Positions 1 through 10,912 of a stretch of 64,000 nt of DNA are shown piece by piece. The position numbers and the translations under genes were made by a program. The number at the start of each line of letters is the position of its first letter. Within the stretch, counting starts at the first letter, position 1. This stretch comes from Gautieria morchelliformis (taxonomy: Eukaryota; Basidiomycota; Agaricomycetes; Gomphales; Gomphaceae), in contig WHVA01000345.1 of NCBI GenBank assembly GCA_015179125.1, positions 61,468-125,467 on the forward strand. Reading direction: 5' to 3'. The notes below the pieces were generated by a model. That model had not been told where the DNA came from, made no database searches, and saw only the letters and a list, made by a program, of their open reading frames with translations.

Positions 1-479
1 AGGAAAGAGGGCGAAGGCCCCTATGTATGAAAGCACACCTTGGAACCTGCATATACACCACCCTGCATGGACTCCTCGTCTGCTGGGTTGATCCCACATG
101 ACCTGCGGGTAGGATGTTCCGTGAATGTATCCTGACCATATGAACACCTAAAGGGGATGGATTGAGAAGGTGATGGGGCCATCACGTCGGGTAAAGGGTG
201 TCGATCGTGTCTGATGGCATGCCTGCTGGCTAATGATGCGAGCAGCGAATGGTCATTCGGCGAATGTGGCGAAGAACGAGTGCAACGAACATAGTTGGGG
301 AGTGGTCGGAGGGAATGGCGAACTCAGGCGAAGATGCAGAAGGAATGATGAGATGAGGAACAGTGACTGCGGGGCAAGGGAAATATACGGGACATGACAC
401 CAGCGTCCCAAGCAAGACTCAGCACCTGAGACATGAAAGGCAGCATACCCTAGAACCATGTAAATCACAAGCCGCACAC
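1..479. other. No gene recognised
   Basis: This stretch lies downstream of the minus-strand kinase relic. Short frames on the minus strand have no recognisable motif. It may hold the decayed 3' end of the kinase gene, but I could not follow the frame past about 480. Confidence 0.4.
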
Positions 480-1441
480 AACAACTGAAGACCCACCGAG
501 TGATGCTTTGCTAATTCCCGCTTCTGATCCTTCCAACAAATCTCCTGGTCCCCATTGCATATGAATCCCACACATCTAGTAACTTCTCAAGTCATGGCAA
601 AACTGAAGCAAACATAAAAAAAACAAAAGGACTGATGTGAAAGACGGTATGTACTCTGTCACAGGCAGCTGCTCAGCTTCATCCATCAGCATGACGTTCC
701 CGACGCTTATGTTGTGGTGCAACCAGCCATTCTTAAACAGCCCAAAATGCCCTGTCAATCACCATTATAGGTAAATCATGTCCGATGCCCTCTTTGTTCA
801 CATACCCAACATGGCGTGCACTATACAACGCACGAGCAATCGAGGACTTTGTGCAGCTCACAGTGACGTCCCTTTGGTCGCAAAAACAGATCGCATATGT
901 TTTCGTTCGTCAGGCCTAACCCCGGCTTATGGCTCTGCCATAAACACGGGCCAATACGTTGCATCATCAGGTATGAACTTATCCATTCCGTCCTTGACAG
1001 GGTATGAGTCAAGGATGTCTGGCAGTCCAAATGCATCCGATAATGCTCGAAACATTGTGCCTTCTTCGTTATGGGTTTTCAGTGGCCAAGAATCTTTCAG
1101 AATGACAGTGTCCGGCAAGGGAGAAGATATGTCTCCCTGCCACCTCAAGGGTTCTTGACTGTCAGTCTCTTTTCCAGGCTGAGAACGCAGGTGTTGGTGA
1201 CTTTGTAAGTTATACCGGTGAGTGGATGGAGGTTGAGCGGGAGAACCATTTGATCCGCCAGACAGCACTCTTCAAGCAGAGAATTACTCTCGAATGTCAC
1301 ACCGCAGAACTCACCCTTCATCAGCTTTTTCAATTCATCCTGGGTCTGAGTGTGTGATTCATGAGATTTATTGGAACTGATGCTATATGGTGTGCTCATC
1401 ACCAACGGAAGCTTGAGAGATTGGGGTGATGTTGATGGCAT
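480..1441 (-). pseudogene. FunK1-like fungal protein kinase, degenerate
   Basis: This resembles the fungal-specific FunK1 kinases that are expanded in Agaricomycetes. The ATG at 1441 starts an N-terminus typical of the family (MPSTSPQS, then a TPYS segment and an ELKKLMKGEF segment). A second exon (about 1150-860) carries VILKDSWPL and DATYWPVF. The catalytic-loop exon (about 740-640) reads GWLHHNISVGN. A further exon-like piece near 560-480 contains CNGDQEICWK, at the place of the metal-binding segment. An intron fits between the second and third exons (donor gtatgt, acceptor near 745). Two in-frame stops (927-929 and 858-860) interrupt exon 2, and the HRD catalytic motif reads HHN, so the proton-acceptor aspartate is missing. 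Family assignment rests on remembered motif order. The 1442-1749 stretch upstream holds nothing I recognise. Confidence 0.65.
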
Positions 1442-1749
1442 CTGGAATAATAACTACCGAGAATTAGAGGCAGACAACAAATAAAGAACTATGTCGTACG
1501 AGTCTGAGAGGCAGAGCTGTCGTCAACATGCAGACAAGTCACGTGACAAGTGAACCATCTACATTCTTGCGGTGTGTTGGTAGTAGTGGCCTCAAGCTTA
1601 AATACCAATAATGTGCCGTGCGCTGCCTCAGAGGGTACTAAGGCCACTGATCTCAAATATCCATAACTCTCTAAATTGTTCTTTTTGATGTATATAGTAA
1701 ATCTAATTATTGTGTCCTACTGGCATAATTCTGCTTGCCTCCCTCCATC

Positions 1750-2600
1750 TCACACCTTCTTAGCAAGCTTCCTTATAGCCTTCCTAACCGCTCCTTTGAT
1801 GAAATTAGCGTCACCCCATGGCATCCTGATGTTGGCCATGAGCACATCAGCCGTCACCTCCTTCAGTTCATTTAGGAAGTAAACGTTGTTTGCTTCAAAT
1901 TTACCTTTGAATTCATCAATGTTCCGCCCCCTAGCCTCAGGCCAATTACGGACATTGTCAAGAAACTCTTCAATGCTTGGGTAAGCGATGTCACCGGGAG
2001 TCGCAGGGGTCAACTGTTCCGGTCTCTTGTCAGGATTGACTGGAGTAACAGGGCAGTTCAGGACCATGTTCTGAACAAACATTCAATAGTCAATTGGTGG
2101 GAACATCATCATAGGAAATGATCCTTGAAGACCCAATGCAGCGCCAGGCAGGTTTGGCGTTGACCCTTCATTGGTCTTCTCTTTTTGAATAGAGTCTTTG
2201 CAATAATGGAAATCTTCGAAGTGAGTGTTGTTTGGAGGGACTTTCAGAGTGACCCCGTGAATGTTAGAAACCTAAATTTGCATTATTAGCAGCGAGTAAT
2301 ACATATAAATGCAAAGGTTGTATTCACCAAGGCTGTTACCCAGGACTGGAGTTGGCACCATGATAAATGCGTGTGCGATCATGACCCAGGTTCACTTCAG
2401 TATACCGACCTTTACATAATTCACCAGTGCGTAATGCGGCACCATGTGCTGCGAGAGCGGCGAATAGAAACAGGGTTGGGTTCGAAGATCGGAGCAAGCA
2501 CCACGTGGCTTCTGGTCCGTTGATTGACAGGTTTGGCTTGGCAGCTTCGGGGCTTCTGCTTCTAAGCTGATGCGTGCCTGCACGCTTGACGTAAATCACG
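1750..2600 (-). pseudogene. Unrecognised minus-strand gene remnant
   Basis: An open frame runs from about 2280 to 1750 and is broken by one in-frame TGA directly before the codon at 2082. It follows a plausible acceptor (aatttag at about 2282). A candidate upstream exon (about 2600-2330) ends at a GT donor near 2329. The last 80 residues (from DIAYPSIEEF to a basic end, RKAIRKLAKKV) look like a small helical domain of the kind found at the C-terminus of many basidiomycete hypothetical proteins. I assign no function. The stop could be a sequencing error or a true nonsense change. Confidence 0.4.
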
Positions 2601-2664
2601 CCTAAATAGGCATAGTATCAATGCATCCCATCCCCGATCAATCACTTCGATCACGATGTGGCAG

Positions 2665-2900
2665 GATGGTTGTGTATATAAATAGGCCGATCACGCCATG
2701 TGCTCGCGCACATTAGATTCATAAAGCACCTCGATTTTCTCTCCGCGTCTGGGAGTCTGGCGGCGAATGCGGGTGCCTGGCACGCATGGGCCACACGATG
2801 TCACTGCTTCCCCGCCGGATCTGTGCACACTAACAAACACAGCCTTTAGCATTGCAGCGAGAGTACATCAACAACGGTCAAGATACAAAGCCAAGAGCAG
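2665..2900 (+). repeat. Truncated copy of the TATA-leader segment
   Basis: TATATAAATA at 2675-2684 is followed by sequence shared with the leaders at 19219-19440 and, inverted, 31915-32146. The shared parts include the GGGAGTCTGGCGGCGAATGC block and the GTCACTGCTT block. Similarity fades after about 2860. Only the 5' part of the segment is present, with no gene body behind it. Confidence 0.6.
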
Positions 2901-3559
2901 ACAAAGATACGGTCAAGAAACAATCAAGAAACAGGCCAAAACAAGAAAGAGACTGAGACTAAGACAAAAACACTGAAACACTACAGGACACTAGACTTTA
3001 CGTCAGAAAACAATATCAGAAGTGCAGATAAGATACTTCACTGCTGCACCGAACCAATTCGAAACAGAATGAAGCCATATCCTCGACATAGAGCTCGCTC
3101 CAGCATCCGAAGCTCGCCGATCGAGACGAATAATAACGCCGACATGGCACACTGAATCATGTTTCTGAACGAAATCGCAAAGCAGCTCGCCAATAAGTAA
3201 ATCCGCGCCGTACAAGAAAGTTAACGTTATAGGCTCATCGACCCCTCCCTCGCTTGCCACCAGTGGTCTCTAAGTTGTGTAGTTCGCTGCGAGATGCTCT
3301 ACCTCGTCCTGAAGCATGGGAATTTGGGCTACAGAGAGCTTCAAGACGGAAATATCGGCTATGGTGACCTCTACTGAACGATGCATGACTCAAGTGCAGC
3401 GAGTTGCGCGGAGGGTAAGGAATAGGACGGATGGGAAGGGGTGGGGGTGGGAAGCTGTAAGGCTTGTTCATCTCCAGACCTGCCAGCAACACCATTAATC
3501 GGAGATATAGGGCTGGCTGAGAAGAGTTGCATCACTAAGTCAGATTCCATCATTGGTGG
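2901..3559. other. No gene recognised
   Basis: 2880-2990 is purine-rich and repetitive (CAAG and AGAC words). The rest has only short overlapping frames on both strands, without motifs or splice logic I can support. Confidence 0.4.
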
Positions 3560-3560
3560 G

Positions 3561-3940
3561 TAGATGGGACTGATAATACCTTTGTCTGTGTTGGTGCGCT
3601 TGGGGTTTTGACCCGATAAAATATCTGCAGATCTAGCGCTGTCGTCTACCGATAAGAAAAGTGTCGGCTTATATTCCAGTGTTGTCGGGTAGGACTGATA
3701 ATACCTTGGTCTGTGTTGGTGTGCTCGGGGTTTTGACCTGACAAAACATCTACGGATCCAACGCCCTCGTCTACAGCTAAGAAAACCGTCAGCGTATATT
3801 CCACTGTTGTTGTGAAGATGAAACCGATAATACCTGCGGTAGGCGAGCACGCTGGATCCGTAGGTGTTTTATCAGGTCAAAACCCCAAGCACATCCACAC
3901 ATATAAGAAAAGCGTCAGCTTATATTCCACTGGGATAGAT
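3561..3940 (+). repeat. Three-copy repeat with inverted core in copy 3
   Basis: Copies lie at about 3561-3690, 3692-3815 and 3819-3940. Each begins with GATAATACC and ends with TAAGAAAA followed by a TATATTCCA-type block, all in direct orientation. In copies 1 and 2 the core (for example 3705-3777) runs in the same direction. In copy 3 the core (about 3834-3903) is the reverse complement, with ATCAGGTCAAAACCCC matching GGGGTTTTGACCTGA of copy 2. Copies 2 and 3 therefore also form a hairpin with about 70-bp arms and a 55-bp spacer. No coding sense. Confidence 0.8.
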
Positions 3941-5508
3941 GAGGCCCATCATACGGGTTTTCCCCAGTCATATCGACCGCGCTCCCGCATGTGGGTTGGC
4001 GTACGAGGTAAAGCCACACCCTGTGAGATCGTGGCTGGGTTCGCAACTGCCTCGGATTTCCAGGGTTGGCCCAATATTGGGGTAGCCAACTGAGCTCACC
4101 GCTCCGGGATGTCCTGAGGGTTAGAAGGTGTGGTAGGGACCAGGGGGAAGGGGAGGACAGAAGTAGGCGGATAGTAAACGGGCACAGGTCCACCGAAAAT
4201 CCCGTGGTCGTGCATAGGATCAACCGGGTCACGGGTGGTATTTGATACATCGTAGTAGCAGGTGGGCCGTTGATTATAAGAGATGGTAGGAGGATTCGAC
4301 CAGTTAAAGCTAAGAGTAAAAACAAACGCAAACAGTCACGTGACTTCTTATATATTGTTGAAACTCCGCTGACATCGGTTACATTAAGAAATGATTCATC
4401 ATAAAATGTGTTTTTTTTCAGCACGTATTGTCCACTATCTTTTTCTCAATTTTCAACGTACAACTAGGATGCACAGCAGCAAGTTGTGGATGTGCCCCGC
4501 TAATTTTCATTTCAGCCCCATTACAGTAAAACATAAACCGGATTAGCTTTTGCTAGCTATCGTCTTGGTTCCCTCCAGAAAGTGAGTAAGTACAAGTTCA
4601 TACTGTGAAATAATGATCCTGTGATGCACTGAAACTTTCGGGGAGTGCTCCCTAATAATGTACCATTTGGTATGGCCATGGTTTTTCTTTCGAGGACTGA
4701 TCCAGTATAGTGAGCAACGAACAAACATGCACCCCGCTAACGGGATCTGCCTTTGATCGCCCATGTTCCGCCGAATTTTCCGCACTTTCAGGTACAATTA
4801 ATCTTGGGGATCAAATTTATCTAGAAGCCTGTTTCTTTCCTTTGTGAACCCGGCAATCTCCACGTACGCGATACTTCTACATTTCTGCCGGCACTGTGAC
4901 TCCAATCCCTATCAGCGCCATGGTTTCAATCCACAGTGTAACGATGTGTTAGCACTAAGATTGTGCTTATTAAATGTTTATTGGTTTGATTTATAGTCGG
5001 ATGGCTTCGTCGCCAACATCCTGCCCTTTCCTTTTGGACAATGAGCTTTGAAAGTCCGCCCCTTTTGCCAAAGATTCAAACCATGCCGTATCCTCGTGTT
5101 GTCCAAGTCGTGCAGGTCGCGGCCCACCCCCACACGAATGTGGGCCAGAGGAACCCCAGGTGGGGAAGCACTCATTAGAACCCATAGAGCGTTGGAATCT
5201 CATTAATCTGCATTTATCTGAATAGAATACTGGAGCGTGCCCTGTAGCGGCTTTTGTCCTAGTAGATGTTTGATGTTCGTGTAGCGGCCACAATAGGTGA
5301 TATGCGTCCGGTCTTGTGCCCAGTAAAGTCATGATCATGGATGGCGGCCTTCATCTCGATCCTCGGCATCAGGCTATTATTTCAACAGTCAATTGCAACG
5401 TGTCTGTGTGCCATGCAAGCTGAGCCTTCTATTGTTGGCCTGATGCATACTCGCTTGGAGTTTCGCCCACAATTCCGTGCACTGTTCCCACACCGCATGT
5501 TGATCTAT
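3941..5508. other. No gene recognised
   Basis: Short frames on both strands, without recognisable domains. AT-rich around 4360-4560. No repeats linking it to the rest of the window were noticed. Confidence 0.4.
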
Positions 5509-5907
5509 CTATGCTCTAGTGTTTTCCAGGTCCCGGCTAAAGCCCCGGCCTAGCCCGAGCCGGGCCGCTAAAAGACCGAGCCGGGCCGGGCCCAAGCCGT
5601 TATGGGGCTGGCTTTGAGGGCCCGTCCTTGGATCCAGAGAGCCGGAGCCGGGCCTGAAAGCCGCGGCTTTTGGGCGCTTCCCAGGCGATGCTGGAGCCAG
5701 CTCTTTACCAAGAATAGACAGGTCATTACATGTCTTTGTTACTACTAATAAGTGAAAAAATCTGCATCCGTCTTTCTCATCGCCCCCTATGCCTTTGCCC
5801 CGCATTTCTGACAGTGACAGCAGTGAAGAGGAGGCCATCGAGGTTGCCGGCCCTATCACAAGCGTGCATGGGCGCATTAAGCCAAGCCCGGCCCTCAAAG
5901 ACCCGAG

Positions 5908-5921
5908 CCTGGAAAACACTA
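5908..5921. repeat. Internal extra copy of the hAT right terminus
   Basis: CCTGGAAAACACTA here repeats the right end of the surrounding hAT-like element exactly, and the match extends outward (GAGCCTGG). The sequence to its right, GCTCTGGG, does not match the 8-bp target copy at 5509. This end therefore does not close an independent 405-bp insertion starting at 5517. It is more likely the relic of a second, older element. Confidence 0.65.
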
Positions 5922-6565
5922 GCTCTGGGAGGGGGGCCGGTATGGGTAAGGGTGCGGGTAAGGGTGCAGTGGGTCCAGGTAGGAGGGCTTGCGGGGGGTG
6001 TGTTGTGCTGCGGGTGTGGCTGTAGTCATTGTGGGTGGGGGCGGCGTGTGTGTGCGGGGGTGCGGGGATGTGCGTGACGACATGGTCACGTGCTCATGTG
6101 AGTCGCATACGCGGCCCCAGGCAAGACAGAGAGTCGCCACATCGACACTCTCCAGCCCCAGCCCCAGCCCCAGCCCCTTGTGCCGCTTCGCGGAGGCTTG
6201 TCCCCGGACCCCACCGGTCCAATTGCGCGCACGCGCTCCCCGCCGACATGAAACCGGCATTCGGCCGCGGGTCTGAACTCGCGAGCGGGCGCCGCCTTGA
6301 AGTACTCCCGCCGTCTGGGGGGGTCGCTGTCATCGCACGTGCGCCCACCTTTGAGTGCGCCCGAGCCCCCTTCTCCGCCCCCACACCCATCGCCGAAAAA
6401 CGCACGTCAAGCCACGCGCCACGAAGTAGGTAGAAAGATAGACGAGGATGCAGACTTGTAATTAAAATTGCTACTCTGGGTAGTCTACCAAATACATTGG
6501 GCTCTACATTGGCCTAGTCAGAAACCTCACCTACAGGCCGGGGCTTAAGCCGGGCCGGGACTTTT

Positions 6566-6827
6566 TGTTGGAGCTGCACTATGATTAGCTCAGGCGTTCA
6601 GGAAGGAGGTGAACGACTATATTATACCTGCACTACGATTAGCTGTAGTGCGGGTAATGACAAGTAAGCGACGCATAACGATGAGAGAGAGTAGTAGCTA
6701 GTTCTTACCTCAGGCGTTCAGGAAGGAGGTGAACGACTGAGGGAAAAAGGGGTCAGCGGTGGTTGAAATACATGTACTGACACGTATGTGGGTGCATGTG
6801 GTGCTGTATGACATCGTACATCCAACA
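6566..6827 (-). repeat. Copia-A 3' LTR, 262 bp, rearranged
   Basis: It shares ends and body with the 142-bp 5' LTR but carries about 120 extra bases. The extra part is bracketed by two copies of a 30-bp block beginning CTCAGGCGTTCAGGAAGG (6590-6619 and 6711-6740), and contains a degenerate copy of TGCACTACGATTAGCT. This looks like a partial internal duplication. Confidence 0.85.
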
Positions 6828-6869
6828 CACCCCCTCGATGGAAAGACAAAAACAATGGAAATAAGGAGA

Positions 6870-9002
6870 TCAGGGATTAGAGTGGATGCCGAGAAGCTTC
6901 AGTAGTTTGTCATGCGCGGGTCTGGTTAACGCCTTCGTCAGGATGTCCGCGATCATATTCGAGGTGGGTACGTGATAGAATGTGAATTCCTCATTATGGA
7001 CGCGTTCTCGGACATAGTGATGCTGAACATCGAAATGTTTAGATCTGGCATGGTATGAGGGATCTTTGATGATGGAGATGGTCCCTAGGTTATCACTCTG
7101 GATGGGAGTTGGGGAAGTTTGTTTGTGGCCTAGCAGCTCTAATAGATTTCTTAACCAGACCGCTTCTTTCGAAGCATGACACGCCGCTGCGTATTCGGCT
7201 TCACAGCTGGACGTCGTTAGGGACGCCTGCTTCTTGGAACTCCAGGTAACTGCCCCTTTGCCGAGGAAGAAGGCGTACCCAGATACGGACTTTCTGTTGT
7301 CCGAGTCAGACGCGTAGTCAGAGTCGGCGGAACTGGTAAGGGTGATGCGCGAGTGGATCCCGCCAAGAGTGAGGCGGTAGGAGCGAGTGGTGTTAAGATA
7401 CGTGAGGATGTATTTCGCAGCGGCCCAATGGGGTTCGCCAGGGTTTGTGGAGAATTGGGATAGGCGGTTTACGGAAAAAGTAATGTCAGGCCTCGAACAC
7501 ATTGATGCGTACATTATGGAACCTATCGCTGCTCGGTAGGGTACTCTTGACATGATGGCAACCTCGTCAGGGGATGTCGGCGACTGGTCAAGGGAGAGTT
7601 CCTTAGCAGACGTATTGAGCGGCGTCCACACTGGGTACGCGGTACCAAGATTGAAGCGTTTTACAATGCGCTCGATATAGGCCATTTGACTTAGGGATAT
7701 GGTTCGTGCGGTACGGTCTCGGGAGATCTCGATCCCAAGCATCCATCGGATGTCACCAAGATCAGTGATATCGACAGCCGTTTTGAGATCAAGTACGATT
7801 GAGTCTAATTCGGCGCTTGAGCTAGCAGCGGCGGCCATGTCATCCATGTGGATGACAACAATGGAATTACCGAGCTTTGTTGAGCGCATGTAGATGCAGT
7901 GGTCGACAGGGCAGCGAGTGAACTTTTGAGCTATCATTGCCTTATCCAAAGTTTTATTCGATTGGCGACCGGATTGTTTGAGCCCATAGAGGCCCTTTCG
8001 CAGACGGCACACGTGGTCTTCTTTGCCAGGTATAACGCTTCCTTCGGCTTGCTCCATGTAGATCTCTTCGTCGAGCTCGGAGTGTAGGAAGGCGGTTTTG
8101 ACATCATGTTGCCGTATTTCCAAGTCTAGGGTGGCGGCCAAGGCGAGAACAACTCGGAACAACTCTAGACGGGCAACGGGAGAGAACGTATCATGGTAGT
8201 CACGTCCAGCAACCTGTGTAAACCCTTTTGCTACGATGCGGACCTTTAGTTTGGCGATCTTTCCGGATTCGTTGCGCTTGATATGACATATGGTCTTGCT
8301 TTTGATAACGCCTTTGCCAGCAGGTACAGAGCTACGCGGTACGAGGTCCCAGACGTGGTGCTTCGCCATAGATTGCAGCTCCGAGTCCATGCCCAGTTGC
8401 CAAATTGGACCGTTGGGACCCTTTAGCGCTTCGGTGAAGGAACTGGGGTCCTCGTCCTCATCAATGCCTGCCAGCGCCATGTCTTCAATGAAGTTTGCCT
8501 CAAGATCGGCGTTCATTCTCGCGGCGCGCGCAAGGCGGGCTAGGGTGCTGGCTGAGGTGATTTCGGCGACCGTTTGTTCTGTGCGGCTGATATACAGTAA
8601 GTTTCGCATGGCGGCGCCGGCAGCGGAAGGTTTGGGGACGCGCGTGGATCGGCGCGGTAGAGGAGTGTCGTCAATTACGTCTGGGTGGTTAGGTATGTCG
8701 TATTCCTCAACATCAGAGACACCCCCTGGTTGAGGAGTTGGTCCTCCGACATCCGGTACATCCCCTGCAGCAGCGCCGTGTGTGTTTTCACCTGGCGCAC
8801 TCCTTTTGTCCGTTCCCTGCGCATCCTCTCTGGGGTAGGAATCCTCGTCATCGCTATCACTCTCTGCATTGTGCCCCATGACGAGACCAGGGTGTAGCGG
8901 GCGTGGATCGTTATCTTGCGATTCGATGAAGATCACGTTGCGGGATGTGATTATCTGGCCAGTAGACCGGTTATAGCAACGGTAGGCTTTGGAGTTTAGT
9001 GA
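6870..9002 (-). pseudogene. Copia-A reverse transcriptase and RNase H
   Basis: This is a Ty1/copia-type RT domain (DYHDTFSPVARLELFR, DVKTAFLHSELDEEIYMEQ, KGLYGLKQSGRQ) with catalytic box HMDD in place of the usual YVDD. RNase H follows (SADSDYASD, TSSCEAEYAAACHASKEAVW, IQSDNLGTI), ending 42 bases before the 3' LTR. The frame is open throughout and continuous with the upstream integrase except for the TAA at 9003. HMDD keeps both metal-binding aspartates. Confidence 0.9.
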
Positions 9003-10603
9003 TTATCTGACTAAGACACACTCAATCGAACAGTTGTAGATCTTTGCGATATGGCGGTTTTGTATGAGGACGAACGCCCTGCAGCCAATCTCTCGTAGGT
9101 GTGAGAGGTCCGGTTTCTCACCCATCCACACCTCATACGGTGTTTTGTCCTTGAGGGCTTTAGTGGGGGTTCGGTTCTTTAAGTAGACCGCTGTTAGTAT
9201 GCACTCCCCCCACAGACTGGCAGGGAGGTTGGCGTCCGATCTAACCGCACGGGCCCTGGACATGAGCGTGCGGTGACTCTGCTCTACTACACCATTTTCT
9301 GCAGAGGTGTACGGTGCGGTAAGGAGGTGTTCAATGCCATGATTGATAAGGACCTTTTCGTAGAGCTTAGAGGTATATTCCCCGCCATTATCGGTAATAA
9401 ATTTTTTGACGGTGTGCTTGGATTGTCGCTCGACAAGTGCTTGCCATTCGATGAACGCGTTGAGTGCATCACTCTTCTTAGCAAGAAGGTATGTCCACGT
9501 TTGTCTAAAGTGGTCGTCTATGAAGTTCAGGGCGTAAAACTTACCACCGGCGGGTACATCCTCAGGCCCGGTGATGTCAGAAAAGACAATGTCTAGGGTA
9601 CCCTCAGCTCTCTTCCCTTTGCGGGTTTTTGGTACCGGCGTTTTTGCCTGTTTGCCGAGAATGCAGTGATCGCAAACCTTTGGCATGGAGGAGAGGTCGG
9701 TAGGCATACCTGTAGGCATACCTTTCTTCGCCATCGCGATGATTGAGGGGTAATTGACGTGACCCAGGCATTTGTGCCAGGTCTCAAGACTGGCAGGAGC
9801 CCTTGCGATGTTAGCGTAGGCGTGAGCGGAGGAGGCCGTGGGGACGAAGTACAACCCACCGGAAGCTCTCCAGCCCATAATTACCTCAGTTTTCTCCGGA
9901 TTGTAAACACAACATTGATCTCTAGAGAAGACGGAGACGTAGTTGTTGTTGTCTCCGAGCTTTCCTACAGAGATGAGTCTGATTGCCGCATCAGGGACAT
10001 AGAGGACATCGCGGAGGGTGATAGAACGGCCACTCAGAGTGTTCATCATTACATCACCTACGCCAATAGCTTCAGCAATGGAGCCATTCATCCCTTTTAT
10101 GGGACGGGGCGTGATGGGCATGATTTTACTGAAGTCGCTTTTACATGGGGTGCAGTGTATAGACGCTCCGGAGTCAAGGAATCGGGGAACAGAGTCTATC
10201 GCCGCAAGAGCCAGCTCTGGGGACCTCGTGTCGTGCTTATGCATGAGCCAGTCGACGCTGCACGCTGGGTCAAGCCTGTCCAGGCACGCGAAGGACCAGT
10301 CAGACTCATACAGGTGGTCGTCTGGCTGGTAGAACGAGATAGGAGGGGAGGGCGCAGTCGTGGATGATACGCGTCGCTTGGCGGCAGCGATGTTGGCGGA
10401 TTCAGTCTTGGTCTCCCCCACAACAGAAGCGTCAGCGGCGGTGAGAGCGCTTTCACGATCTTTCTCCTTCTTCGCACGGGCTCTGGGGCCTCCCCCTTCG
10501 TCACCACCACCGGGGCGCCAACACTTCTCCTTAGGATGACCGGGCTTATTGCAGTTAGAGCAGATCACCCGAGGTTTCTTTGAGGAGACAGCAGCCAAGG
10601 CTT
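9003..10603 (-). pseudogene. Copia-A Gag C-terminus, protease and integrase
   Basis: Order on the minus strand: a CCHC zinc knuckle (CSNCNKPGHPKEKC), aspartic protease with DSGAS, integrase HHCC (HKCLGHVNY to CDHCILGK), then the integrase core with FSDITGP, FITDNGGEY and SAENGVVEQ, which supply the D, D and E residues. It would process the polyprotein and insert the cDNA. A TAA at 9003-9005 ends the frame. The next codons (SLNSKAYRCYNRSTG) continue the copia pattern in the same frame, so this is a nonsense mutation between integrase and reverse transcriptase. Confidence 0.9.
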
Positions 10604-10636
10604 TTTTTTTTTTTTTTTTTTTTTAATCCAATTTTT

Positions 10637-10667
10637 CGTCTTTTGGGGCGTAGCCCTATGTAAGACG
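10637..10667 (-). other. LINE-1 3'-terminal stem-loop
   Basis: CGTCTT (10637-10642) can pair with AAGACG (10662-10667), and GGGC (10646-10649) with GCCC (10653-10656), just inside the poly(A) tail. The same structure occurs at the 3' end of LINE-3 (34551-34581) with a changed loop. A conserved 3' hairpin next to the tail is where LINE reverse transcriptases often recognise their RNA. Confidence 0.55.
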
Positions 10668-10912
10668 TTGCTACAGTTTGCGTCTCCGTCAGGTATGCTA
10701 ACTAGCCTTTCTTTCTCTGTCTCCGCTTGTGCTCCTTGGGCGAGGCCCTGGGCGATTCCATGCCTGTGGTGGCGGGGTGAGATGTGCGCGTTGCTCACGG
10801 TGCGTTCTTTTTCGGGTTCCCTGATCGTCTTCTCTTTCTCCTCGCTTTCCGTCTCTCTCTTCTGGGTCCTAGCTGTCCTCTTCCGCTCTCCTGCCTGTTC
10901 CCCGCTTTTCCC

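Noticed and set aside
5517-5921. An independent 405-bp hAT MITE
   Set aside because: The ends match, but the flanks (CTATGCTC and GCTCTGGG) do not form an 8-bp duplication, whereas 5509-5516 pairs exactly with 17715-17722.
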